From: JAWXVE01 sp044425575 | GTDB taxonomy: Bacteria > Bacillota > Clostridia > Lachnospirales > Lachnospiraceae | Assembly (NCBI GenBank): GCA_044425575.1 | Contig: JAWXVE010000020.1 | Coordinates: 1-34,202, forward strand | DNA length: 34,202 bases | Direction: 5' to 3' | Shown: in pieces, positions 27,122 to 33,343 of the stretch | How positions within the stretch are numbered: position 1 is the stretch's first letter | Layout of the letters: each line of letters begins with the position of its first letter | Notes under the pieces: model-generated | Database searches by the model: none | What the model saw: the letters and a program-made list of their open reading frames with translations, nothing else | Told to the model about the DNA's origin: nothing | Position numbers and translations under genes: made by a program

Positions 27122-29023
27122 ATGAGGTGTGTTATGCTAGAAAATTATGAAAATCGCGTAATATCTGTAATCAAAAATCTATTTGATGCAGTAGATGTAC
27201 CGGGAAGCACATTAGCGTCGCTCAATAGCATGTGTCAATTATATGAATTTGACCGGGTACGTTCGTTTATTCGCAAAGGAGGTACCAATGAGTTTTTACC
27301 CTTAGACGATGCTAATTATGGACAAGAACCATATGTATATACCAAGGAAAGTGGAATTGATTTTAATCGTTCTTATTACCATGGAGTGAATGAAGAGATA
27401 GAATCCTTAGAATACCAGCGTACTCAGAAGCAAATTGCCATTGATATGGTGCATACCATTGAGGCAGAACAATTTATTCATACGCGTGATTTTACTCAGT
27501 ATCAAAGTCGTTTAGAGGTAATTGGATTTCTACCAAGTCACGGGAAGACAGTAATAGAGGCGTGTATCTGTTGTGTATCAGGTCGTGTAGTAGGAATGAT
27601 GGGCTACTTTGTCTTTGAACGATTTCAAGACCGTTCGTTTTTGACAGAAGAAGAGTTGTTGGAGATTAAATACTTGTGTGAAGTGACGAAGAATCGCATT
27701 GAGAACTTTGAAACAGGGAAGCAGTTACGTGATGAGGAAGAGCAACATATAGTAGACCAATTAACAGGACTGATGACCTATGGCAGATTTAAGGAAGAAG
27801 CAGAAGCACTACTTATCAAAAGTCGCTCTTATGCAATTGTATATATGGATATTGATAAATTCAAATATATTAATCAAAATTGGAGTTTTGAAACTGGAAA
27901 TGAAATCTTAGTTAAGGTTGGAGCTGTGCTAGGAGAACATCTACAAGAGCAGGAATTGTGTACACGAGTTATCGGTGATAAATTCGCAGCCCTTATTAAA
28001 GGTGATACATTTGATGAATTAGAATCAAGGTGGAAACGACTGATAGAGAAGTTAAAAGAAATGAAAAAGAAGCAGTTTCCAGATATTAAGATTACCCTGA
28101 TATGTGGAGCCTATGTTGTAGGGGATGATTCAAGTCTTAATGTTATGCTTGATAAGGCAAATATAGCACGGCGTGCAGTAAAGGGTTCCTACAAAAGTAC
28201 ATTAAACCTTTATAGTCCCCTATTGCACAACCAGAGTGAAGTAGAGAAACAATTAGAAAAGAAAATGTTAAAAACATTGCATAATGGTGAATTTGTTCCA
28301 TATTTACAACCGAAATTCGAACTAGAGACAAATGAAATCTGCGGAGCAGAGGCATTGGCCCGCTGGGAAACAGAGGATCGCATTATAGCACCTATGGAAT
28401 TCATTCCAATATTTGAGAAAAATGGATTTATTGTACAGTTAGATTTCATTATATATGAAGGAATTTTTCAGTTTGTTAGGAAGAACTTAGATGAGGGCAA
28501 GCGAATGTACCCAATCTCGCTAAATGTATCGAGAGAGCATATTCACAATAGTGAATTCTTGCCAGAATTTCTAGAACGAATGAGGTTCTATCATATTCCG
28601 CCTGAATTAATTGAACTAGAGATTACAGAAAGTGCATTTGCAAAGAATACGGATAAACTTAGGCAATTTATTAGTGACATACGAGAAGCGAATCTTGCAG
28701 TATCGATTGATGATTTTGGCACTGCATACTCTTCCCTTAATATGTTGAAAGATGTAGATGTAGATACGATTAAGATGGATAAGACCTTTATTGATAATAT
28801 GACAAGTGAATCGCAACCGAGGGATATTGCCAAGGATAAGATTATCATTAAGAATATTATTAGCATGATGAGTGAACTAGAATTTAAAACAATATTTGAA
28901 GGAGTAGAGACGGAGCAACACGTGAATTTCTTGAAAGAAGTGGGATGTTATATTGGGCAAGGATATATCTTTGCTAGGCCTATGCCACTTAAAGAGTTTG
29001 AAGAACGGTATTTACAGAAATAA
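27122..29023 (+). CDS. c-di-GMP phosphodiesterase with degenerate GGDEF and intact EAL
   Basis: 633 residues from ATG 27122 (GGTGAAAGA site). Residues about 1-200 form a GAF-like sensor region that I cannot name further, with no membrane span. The GGDEF domain (about 215-370) keeps YMDIDKFKYIN, but the signature loop reads VIGDKFAAL instead of GGDEF, so cyclase activity is probably lost. The EAL domain (about 380-630) has EALARW, NVSREHI, LEITESAF, DDFGTAYSSLN, IKMDKTFI, EGVETE and GQGYIFARP, meaning all metal and catalytic residues are present. The protein should hydrolyse c-di-GMP, with the GGDEF-like domain perhaps binding GTP as a regulator. Confidence 0.9.
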   Translation: MRCVMLENYENRVISVIKNLFDAVDVPGSTLASLNSMCQLYEFDRVRSFIRKGGTNEFLPLDDANYGQEPYVYTKESGIDFNRSYYHGVNEEIESLEYQRTQKQIAIDMVHTIEAEQFIHTRDFTQYQSRLEVIGFLPSHGKTVIEACICCVSGRVVGMMGYFVFERFQDRSFLTEEELLEIKYLCEVTKNRIENFETGKQLRDEEEQHIVDQLTGLMTYGRFKEEAEALLIKSRSYAIVYMDIDKFKYINQNWSFETGNEILVKVGAVLGEHLQEQELCTRVIGDKFAALIKGDTFDELESRWKRLIEKLKEMKKKQFPDIKITLICGAYVVGDDSSLNVMLDKANIARRAVKGSYKSTLNLYSPLLHNQSEVEKQLEKKMLKTLHNGEFVPYLQPKFELETNEICGAEALARWETEDRIIAPMEFIPIFEKNGFIVQLDFIIYEGIFQFVRKNLDEGKRMYPISLNVSREHIHNSEFLPEFLERMRFYHIPPELIELEITESAFAKNTDKLRQFISDIREANLAVSIDDFGTAYSSLNMLKDVDVDTIKMDKTFIDNMTSESQPRDIAKDKIIIKNIISMMSELEFKTIFEGVETEQHVNFLKEVGCYIGQGYIFARPMPLKEFEERYLQK

Positions 29024-29042
29024 TAGAAAGCAATTGTGCGAA

Positions 29043-29072
29043 ATAGCCCTATGAACTAGTTCATAGGGCTAT
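29043..29072. terminator. Perfect 30-bp palindrome after the EAL gene
   Basis: A continuous dyad centred on AACTAGTT, with arms ATAGCCCTATG / CATAGGGCTAT and no loop. No T-run follows, so if it terminates it is not a textbook terminator. It may instead be a binding site. Confidence 0.55.
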
Positions 29073-29110
29073 GCATATGTTAATCACAAGAAGCATGTAA
29101 GGAGACACAT

Positions 29111-29155
29111 ATGGCATATACAATTATGTTAGATGCAGGTCATGGCGGGGCGTGA
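29111..29155 (+). pseudogene. 5' end of N-acetylmuramoyl-L-alanine amidase, cut by the element
   Basis: A good ribosome site (AAGGAG) and ATG lead into MAYTIMLDAGHGG, the typical start of Amidase_3 cell-wall amidases with the first zinc-ligand histidine. The frame then ends at a TGA two codons later. The break is exactly where sequence typical of the serine-recombinase element begins. The remaining amidase coding sequence should lie beyond the right end of the element, outside the window. Confidence 0.75.
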
Positions 29156-29160
29156 CCGAA
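29130..29160. other. Putative left attachment junction (attL) of the element
   Basis: Chromosomal amidase sequence (…gcaggtcatggcgg) ends near 29147-29149 and foreign sequence starts. The large serine recombinase gene ends only about 30 bases further in, the usual position for such integrases. The core dinucleotide is probably in GGCGGGG, but cannot be fixed without attR or an empty site. Confidence 0.55.
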
Positions 29161-29187
29161 AATAGGGCAGTATGGATAGAAGAGGTG

Positions 29188-30672
29188 TTAAATGCTGATA
29201 TAATAAGAGAAAACAAGGGCTTGCAACTCTTTGAAGAATACGATTTTTTTAATAATTGAACGGAGAGCAGTTGCTTTTTCCATATAATAACAATCGCTTT
29301 CTAATATTTCGATTACATTTTTAATGTTTGACAACATCTTATCTTTTGCTGCTGCTTCATCTGGTTCTTCAGTGGAAAGATTCTGGATGAGGGCGGTCAG
29401 TTCTTTATGCCTACCTTCCAACAATTCTTTGTTTTGCCTATATTCCTCTAAAGTATCAATCTCATTTAAGTAAGCAACTTTAGCACGATCTGATTTGACT
29501 TCAATACGTTTTAATTCATCCTGATAGATACGTAACGTATTGTATTCTTTATTGGATTGTTGTACAATTTCAAATTGGAATTCTTGTTCTACCAATGCAA
29601 GGCGTAGAGATTCTAAAACATAGGTAGTCAATTTGCGTTCGGAGATATACTGCGATTCATTATGTAGGCCCATGCGATACCCTAAGCATTGGAAGCCATC
29701 TGAACCGTTCTTGTATCCCTTTTTAAGACTTAAGGACTTTCCGCAAATAGGACATTTTACAAGACCAGATAGCCAATGCTTAGTGTGAGAAATAGGATGC
29801 TGGTGTTTGGCATAAGTAAGTTTAATCTGTGATGTTCTTTCCTTAGCACAATTGAATAAATTATCACTAATAAGAGGTTCGTGTTTGGCATCAGATATGA
29901 TCCATTCATCCTCTGGGTTCTTCTTGCTGGTGGAAGAGGACTCGCGCATATTCCATCTAACTTTACCAATGTAGAAAGGATTGCCTAGAATATACTCAAC
30001 AGCTTCCGTTGTGAATTTACACCCGAACTTTGTTTGATAGCCATTATTATTCAAATATCGCACAATATAATTCTTATCGTATCCTGAAACATACATCTCG
30101 TATATAGTAGTGACTATTGGAGCTGTAGCAGGATCAATGATGGGCAACCTGTTTTCATCTGCTATATATCCAATAGGGAACTTAGCACCGTTATAATCAC
30201 CTTTTAATGCTTTGGCTCTCATGCTTCGTTTGACTTCCATAGACAAGTTATAAGAGTAGAATTCATCTTGCCATTCTATGATCATCTCCATAAGTCGACC
30301 ATACATACCATCTATAATAGGTTCGGATGCACTGATTACATCAATCCCAAGTTTCTTCCGGAGCATGGATTTATAGAAAGTACTTTCATCCTGGTTACGT
30401 GCGAATCTGCTATACTTCCATACAAGGATGGTATCAAATGGTTTAGGTGTAGTCTTAGCACAAGCAATCATGCGCTGGAACTCGGGACGGTTCTTAGATT
30501 TTCGACCACTAATACCTTCTGTTTCAATGAAGGTATATTCTTTGCTGATCAGATAGCCATTCTTACTTGCAAAGTCTCTTAATTCCATAAGTTGCGAATC
30601 GGGGCTTAGCTCCATTTGATCGTCTGTACTTACACGAATATAAATAGCTGCAGTTGATAGTTGTGTGTTCAT
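29188..30672 (-). CDS. Large serine recombinase (integrase)
   Basis: 494 residues. The resolvase catalytic domain begins AAIYIRVSTDDQ with nucleophile Ser15, and has the conserved RPEFQRMIACAKTTPKPFDTILVWKYSRFARN (about 62-93). A recombinase domain follows (about 165-270; KFPIGYIADENRLPIIDPATAPIVTTIYEMY). Next comes a zinc ribbon starting CPICGKSL (about 314) with a distal Cys in FQCLG, and a coiled coil (about 370-450). It integrates and, with a directionality factor, excises the element. The start has AGGAGGAATGTT, an excellent site. Orientation and position next to the broken amidase identify it as the integrase of this element. Confidence 0.95.
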   Translation of the reverse strand: MNTQLSTAAIYIRVSTDDQMELSPDSQLMELRDFASKNGYLISKEYTFIETEGISGRKSKNRPEFQRMIACAKTTPKPFDTILVWKYSRFARNQDESTFYKSMLRKKLGIDVISASEPIIDGMYGRLMEMIIEWQDEFYSYNLSMEVKRSMRAKALKGDYNGAKFPIGYIADENRLPIIDPATAPIVTTIYEMYVSGYDKNYIVRYLNNNGYQTKFGCKFTTEAVEYILGNPFYIGKVRWNMRESSSTSKKNPEDEWIISDAKHEPLISDNLFNCAKERTSQIKLTYAKHQHPISHTKHWLSGLVKCPICGKSLSLKKGYKNGSDGFQCLGYRMGLHNESQYISERKLTTYVLESLRLALVEQEFQFEIVQQSNKEYNTLRIYQDELKRIEVKSDRAKVAYLNEIDTLEEYRQNKELLEGRHKELTALIQNLSTEEPDEAAAKDKMLSNIKNVIEILESDCYYMEKATALRSIIKKIVFFKELQALVFSYYISI

Positions 30673-30723
30673 AACATTCCTCCTAATTCATTTTATTAAA
30701 ATAGGGTATAAAAAATACACCTC

Positions 30724-30752
30724 TTGCAAGATGCACTAGAGAATGCTATAAT
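30724..30752 (+). promoter_or_regulatory. Promoter of a small RNA between recombinase and Fic
   Basis: TTGCAA (30724-30729), 17 bases, TATAAT (30747-30752) preceded by TGC, an extended -10. It faces away from the recombinase gene and towards the Fic 3' end. Confidence 0.6.
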
Positions 30753-30758
30753 TTACCT

Positions 30759-30835
30759 TGGATGGTGGGTATAGTATTCCTAGTGAATTCTGTATCGCTG
30801 AACCGATTCTGCTCCAACAGGATCGGTTCTTTTTA
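30759..30835 (+). ncRNA. Candidate small RNA of about 77 nt
   Basis: It has a promoter with perfect TATAAT at its start and, 40 bases on, an intrinsic terminator: GAACCGATTCTG (30800-30811), loop ctccaa, CAGGATCGGTTC (30818-30829), then TTTTT. No convincing reading frame fits inside. It ends just short of the convergent Fic stop codon (30843), so it could touch the 3' end of a Fic transcript. Role unknown. Confidence 0.5.
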
Positions 30836-30842
30836 TGTGCTA

Positions 30843-31517
30843 TTAATTATTATCACGGTCTGCTTGTGACAAGAATTCCATGTCAGAGTAAAAGCAGTGA
30901 TAGTGTAGAAATTCTTTGATTCTTGTTGTCTGATTTGTCTCATAGTAGTCAACCAGTAGTTTCTTAAATTCTGTAATATAGTCTTCTGGTATGCTGATAA
31001 TGCCTGCTGCATTCTTAATTAGTTCATGATTACTTATGAGGTTAGCGATACGCTTATTCCCGTCGCGAAACATTTGATTTCTTTGTACCCATAGAAATAA
31101 TTCCATGGCTCTATCTACTATATCTGTATTCTTTCGAATCACCATTAATTCGTTGTGCAGACGTTCTGTATTTGGTTCTTCAGGTCTCCAAGTCGTACCA
31201 CCAATACCAACACCACTTTGTCTAAATTCGCCTATTTCAGAAAATGGAATATCCATAGCGTGACCGATAATTGTGTGAAGTTCCTTAATTAATCCTAAAT
31301 CAAGCTCACGATCAAGATTTTCTAAGATGTATTTCCATCCATTCTTTAGATTTACAATATCATTCAAATCACTTGGTTTTAGATTTGATGAGGTAACATT
31401 ATCTACAATATCTAAGGTTTGAGCATAGGTAATTGCAATCCCTTCTAATTTGGCACTTCGGTAAATGTTATCAACAACCATACGCTTTGCGATAAATATA
31501 TTTTCTTGTTTTGTCAT
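30843..31517 (-). CDS. Fic-family protein lacking the catalytic histidine
   Basis: 224 residues from the ATG at 31517 (AGAAAGGG 8 bases upstream). A longer reading to 31739 would add 74 residues but would run across the antisense-RNA promoter and lacks a site; residues just before Met75 of that form are fairly protein-like, so a non-ATG start in between is possible. The Fic core is intact (GEFRQSGVGIGGTTWRPEEP, flap and loop). The active-site motif reads QMFRDGNKR (148-156), where the family has H-P-F-x-D/E-G-N-G/K-R, so Gln replaces the catalytic His. An N-terminal inhibitory motif SAKLEG (21-26, [S/T]xxxE[G/N]) is present. It is probably not a standard AMP-transferase. It occupies the cargo position of the prophage, beside a type I toxin. 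Confidence 0.82.
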   Translation of the reverse strand: MTKQENIFIAKRMVVDNIYRSAKLEGIAITYAQTLDIVDNVTSSNLKPSDLNDIVNLKNGWKYILENLDRELDLGLIKELHTIIGHAMDIPFSEIGEFRQSGVGIGGTTWRPEEPNTERLHNELMVIRKNTDIVDRAMELFLWVQRNQMFRDGNKRIANLISNHELIKNAAGIISIPEDYITEFKKLLVDYYETNQTTRIKEFLHYHCFYSDMEFLSQADRDNN

Positions 31518-31651
31518 TCTTAGAGCCCTTTCTTGGAGTGTCTTTATGTTGTCTGTAAGGTTCTGTAGTATATTTACAGGATCTTTCTTAAGTTGTTTGG
31601 TGTTTGGTAGCAGGAGCGGTTCTTTATTTGTAAGTGTTTGCCTAGAAATAA

Positions 31652-31680
31652 TTGACAAGATTGAAAGTACAGCATATAAT
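31652..31680 (+). promoter_or_regulatory. Perfect consensus promoter of the antitoxin RNA
   Basis: TTGACA (31652-31657), 17 bases, TATAAT (31675-31680): both hexamers and the spacing are perfect. It lies inside the spurious N-terminal extension of the Fic frame. The dyad AGTACA-ttatatgc-TGTACT seen on the minus strand overlaps the -10. Confidence 0.85.
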
Positions 31681-31686
31681 GTACTT

Positions 31687-31788
31687 AGCAAGACAACCGA
31701 GCGATGGATGTAGCCCATCTGCTCAAGTAGATATAACAACTCAATAAAAGTAGTCGCTAGCCTACCAAGACAAAGCGACTACTTTTTT
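31687..31788 (+). ncRNA. Antisense RNA, type I antitoxin candidate (RatA-like arrangement)
   Basis: About 102 nt from the perfect promoter to the T-run of the terminator at 31774-31788. It is convergent with the toxin mRNA and overlaps its last 40 or so bases, including the toxin's final codons and terminator stem. This is the layout of txpA/ratA and bsrG/SR4 in Bacillus. No reading frame of note lies within. Both ends are inferred from promoter and terminator. Confidence 0.72.
31746..31788. terminator. Shared bidirectional terminator of toxin mRNA and antitoxin RNA
   Basis: A 13-bp perfect stem AAAAGTAGTCGCT (31746-31758) / AGCGACTACTTTT (31774-31786) with a 15-base loop. The plus strand continues TTTTTT, a strong terminator for the antisense RNA; the minus strand has TTTTATTG, weaker. 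The toxin stop codon (31779-31781) lies inside the stem. Confidence 0.88.
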
Positions 31789-31874
31789 CGTGTATCAAAG
31801 AAGCTTTTCGCCAGTGATATGAGAGCAATCATCATAATCACAAAGGTAAATAAACTATCATATGTAACGAACAT
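31779..31874 (-). CDS. Holin-like type I toxin peptide
   Basis: 31 residues: a short polar head (MFVTYDSLF), one hydrophobic span (about 8-24, with TFVIMMIALISLAKS) and a charged tail ending DTRKK. This matches the size and pattern of the putative holin-like toxin family (TxpA/Bsr-like), small membrane peptides that depolarise the membrane when overexpressed. The ribosome site AAAGGGGTGGT is very strong, and the stop codon is inside the terminator stem. The gene is too short for standard gene finders. It lies between the Fic gene and the S24 repressor, a usual place for prophage maintenance genes. Identification is from pattern and context. Confidence 0.75.
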   Translation of the reverse strand: MFVTYDSLFTFVIMMIALISLAKSFFDTRKK

Positions 31875-31914
31875 AAGCACCACCCCTTTCACAAGACTTT
31901 GAAACAGATGGAAT

Positions 31915-31945
31915 CGCCCTCGGTTGCCTAGGTAAATACATTATA
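31915..31945 (-). repeat. Inverted copy of the antitoxin promoter/leader (toxin side)
   Basis: The minus strand from 31945 reads TATAATGTATTTACCTAG then GCAACCGAGGG. The plus strand from 31675 reads TATAATGTACTTAGCAAG then ACAACCGAGCG. 23 or so of 28 bases match, and a further CCATCTG is shared 3' of this in both RNAs. Confidence 0.7.
31940..31945 (-). promoter_or_regulatory. -10 box of the toxin promoter
   Basis: TATAAT on the minus strand, with transcription expected near 31933 and a leader of about 60 nt. No good -35 is present, so it is weaker than the antitoxin promoter, as expected for a type I pair. Confidence 0.5.
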
Positions 31946-31978
31946 CAATTATCAATGTCCTTTCTTTATCATCTACTC

Positions 31979-32602
31979 CTAAAACTTCCCTCTTAGCTCT
32001 ACTACCTTACCTATTATAGTGACTGGTTTTTCAACGATATCCTTTTGATCATATACCATTGGTTCGTAATTTGGGTTGTTAGCAATTAGCATTATGGAAT
32101 CATTGTACTTCTTTAATCTTTTACAAGTAGCATCATCACCATTAATAGTAGCAATCACTGTGTCACCTGATTCTGCATCTGACTGCACTTTAATAATAAC
32201 CACATCTCCGTCACATATTCTAGGCATCATTGATTCACCTTTAATACGGAGAGCAAAGAATTCACCAGTAGAAGCAAGTTTAGGGTCTATTTTTTCGTAA
32301 TCAAGAACTTCTTCCATCATATGGTAAGGAACACTAGCGGCTACACGTCCAAGGACTGGTATCTCAACACCCTTACTCTTTTTATGAAAATGCTCAAGTT
32401 CAACCAATGAAGCTTTGGAGATTCCGAAATAATTTGCCATTAATTCTATTTTATCTATTCTAGGGTAAGTCTTCGCGTTCACCCAATCGGAAAAAGTAGT
32501 GTATTTTACTCCTAATGCTGTACACATTTCTTGGCGTGATTTATTGTGCATCTCCATGCATTTAGTAATGTTATTAGCCATAACTTCCTTATTTCCTAGC
32601 AT
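31979..32602 (-). CDS. LexA/CI-like S24 phage repressor
   Basis: 207 residues from ATG 32602, which has AAGGAGGGG 4 bases upstream; an ATG at 32620 overlaps that site and is not used. The N-terminal HTH_3 domain is at about 9-66 (SRQEMCTALGVKYTTFSDWVNAKTYPRIDKIELMANYFGIS). The C-terminal Peptidase S24 domain has the catalytic serine in KGESMMPRI (Ser124), the lysine in ATCKRL (Lys161) and a self-cleavage region GRVAAS (about 85-90). It maintains lysogeny and should be inactivated by RecA during the SOS response. It diverges from the small phage genes to its right. Confidence 0.93.
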   Translation of the reverse strand: MLGNKEVMANNITKCMEMHNKSRQEMCTALGVKYTTFSDWVNAKTYPRIDKIELMANYFGISKASLVELEHFHKKSKGVEIPVLGRVAASVPYHMMEEVLDYEKIDPKLASTGEFFALRIKGESMMPRICDGDVVIIKVQSDAESGDTVIATINGDDATCKRLKKYNDSIMLIANNPNYEPMVYDQKDIVEKPVTIIGKVVELRGKF

Positions 32603-32632
32603 TTTACCCCTCCTTTCCATAAACTTGGCTAC

Positions 32633-32646
32633 TACAATAGCTTGTA
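32633..32646. promoter_or_regulatory. Candidate repressor operator
   Basis: TACAA-TAGC-TTGTA, a perfect 5-4-5 dyad over the start point of the repressor transcript. The same TTGTA element recurs at 32653 and, inverted, at 32676, so three sites share one half-site. Confidence 0.5.
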
Positions 32647-32651
32647 TATTT

Positions 32652-32680
32652 ATTGTAAGTGGAAAGGAATCAAATTACAA
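32652..32680 (-). promoter_or_regulatory. Promoter of the S24 repressor with operator half-sites
   Basis: On the minus strand TTGTAA (32680-32675), 17 bases, TACAAT (32657-32652). The dyad TTGTAA (32653-32658) / TTACAA (32675-32680) coincides with both boxes. Confidence 0.55.
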
Positions 32681-32765
32681 GAACTTAATCAAGATGATAT
32701 GGTTTCAAAGTTAACATCATACCCCAAAATAGACGTTTTATTGGATTAAAAGGAGGTAGAGATGG

Positions 32766-32864
32766 ATGAAGAATGTAGGATTCATCATAGTATTTGTAAT
32801 TGCTTTTCTAATAGTAGATGTAATCATGTACAACGGTGCAGTCACAGAAATGATTATAACCTAA
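32766..32864 (+). CDS. Small single-span membrane peptide of the phage early region
   Basis: 32 residues: MKNVG, then a hydrophobic span (about 5-21, FIIVFVIAFLIVDVIMY), then a short tail ending MIIT. The ribosome site is AAAGGAGG, 9 bases upstream. It is the first gene after the repressor on the divergent side. The family is unrecognised. An overlapping 36-codon frame starting 32762 is Cys/His-rich but less protein-like. Confidence 0.5.
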   Translation: MKNVGFIIVFVIAFLIVDVIMYNGAVTEMIIT

Positions 32865-32947
32865 ATAGGTGAGCTGGTAAATTAGAAAGCGAGGTTCTTG
32901 AGTGAAAGAAAATGGAAAAACAAGCCATCAAGGAAAGGTGGTGTGAT

Positions 32948-33052
32948 ATGGCTGAAATTGTAGTGGGAGAGTTTTGCGATTGTTATTGTAGGTTTCCACT
33001 TCTGTGCCAGACAGAGGAAGAGCTGGAGCAAACATGCAACAATTACAATTAG
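32948..33052 (+). CDS. Small Cys-rich putative zinc-binding phage protein
   Basis: 34 residues, with CDCYC, a distal LLC and a late TC, ending NNYN. This resembles the tiny Cys-rich proteins in early regions of Clostridia phages that carry a C-x-C-x-C..C pattern. GAAAGGTGGTG precedes the ATG. No catalytic motif. Function unknown. Confidence 0.55.
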   Translation: MAEIVVGEFCDCYCRFPLLCQTEEELEQTCNNYN

Positions 33053-33108
33053 TACAAGGAACATTGGACAACCAGAGTACATATGATAAGCAAAAAGAAA
33101 TGAGGTGA
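33034..33108 (+). CDS. Very small overlapping phage reading frame
   Basis: 24 residues (MQQLQLVQGTLDNQSTYDKQ..), overlapping the previous gene by 19 bases with GGAG 5 bases before the ATG. It fits the tight packing of this region but has no recognised family. It could be a fragment of a longer early gene. Confidence 0.35.
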   Translation: MQQLQLVQGTLDNQSTYDKQKEMR

Positions 33109-33112
33109 GGTA

Positions 33113-33328
33113 TTGTTAATAGTTAACGCAGTAGAAGTAAATAGCAAACTTCATTTAATGGCTGAACTTCCAGAAAAACGAAGGGAAGAGGTATTAGCTG
33201 CATTAGAGCAATACGATAAATCTTTTCAAGGAATGGAAGTGATGAAACAATCACAATTAGACGAAGTACGGATTCAGTTAACCAATCAATCTGCCAAAGC
33301 AGTTGGGTATAAAAAAGTTGTGGCCTAA
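33113..33328 (+). CDS. Hypothetical phage early-region protein
   Basis: 71 residues, starting TTG with GAGGTGAGG upstream. It is mostly helical and charged (PEKRREEVLAALEQYDKSFQGMEVMKQSQLDEVRIQL), ending KKVVA. No recognised family. It sits in a run of small, closely spaced genes to the right of the repressor, so it is likely phage. An effect on repressor or replication is guesswork. Confidence 0.6.
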   Translation: MLIVNAVEVNSKLHLMAELPEKRREEVLAALEQYDKSFQGMEVMKQSQLDEVRIQLTNQSAKAVGYKKVVA

Positions 33329-33343
33329 AGGGAGGTGAGAGAA

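Noticed and set aside
30784..30870. GTG frame ending in a hydrophobic tail (FYVLLIIITVCL), toxin-like
   Set aside because: It would read through a strong terminator and lies antisense to the end of the Fic gene; no ribosome site at good spacing.
31518..31739. N-terminal extension of the Fic frame with a hydrophobic stretch
   Set aside because: No ribosome site at 31739, and the extension runs over a perfect promoter for the antisense RNA; ATG 31517 has a site and fits the Fic family start.
32762..32872. 36-codon Cys/His-rich frame overlapping the small membrane peptide
   Set aside because: The overlapping frame at 32766 gives a typical membrane peptide with the better spacing to AGGAGG; the Cys-rich reading looks like its out-of-frame shadow.
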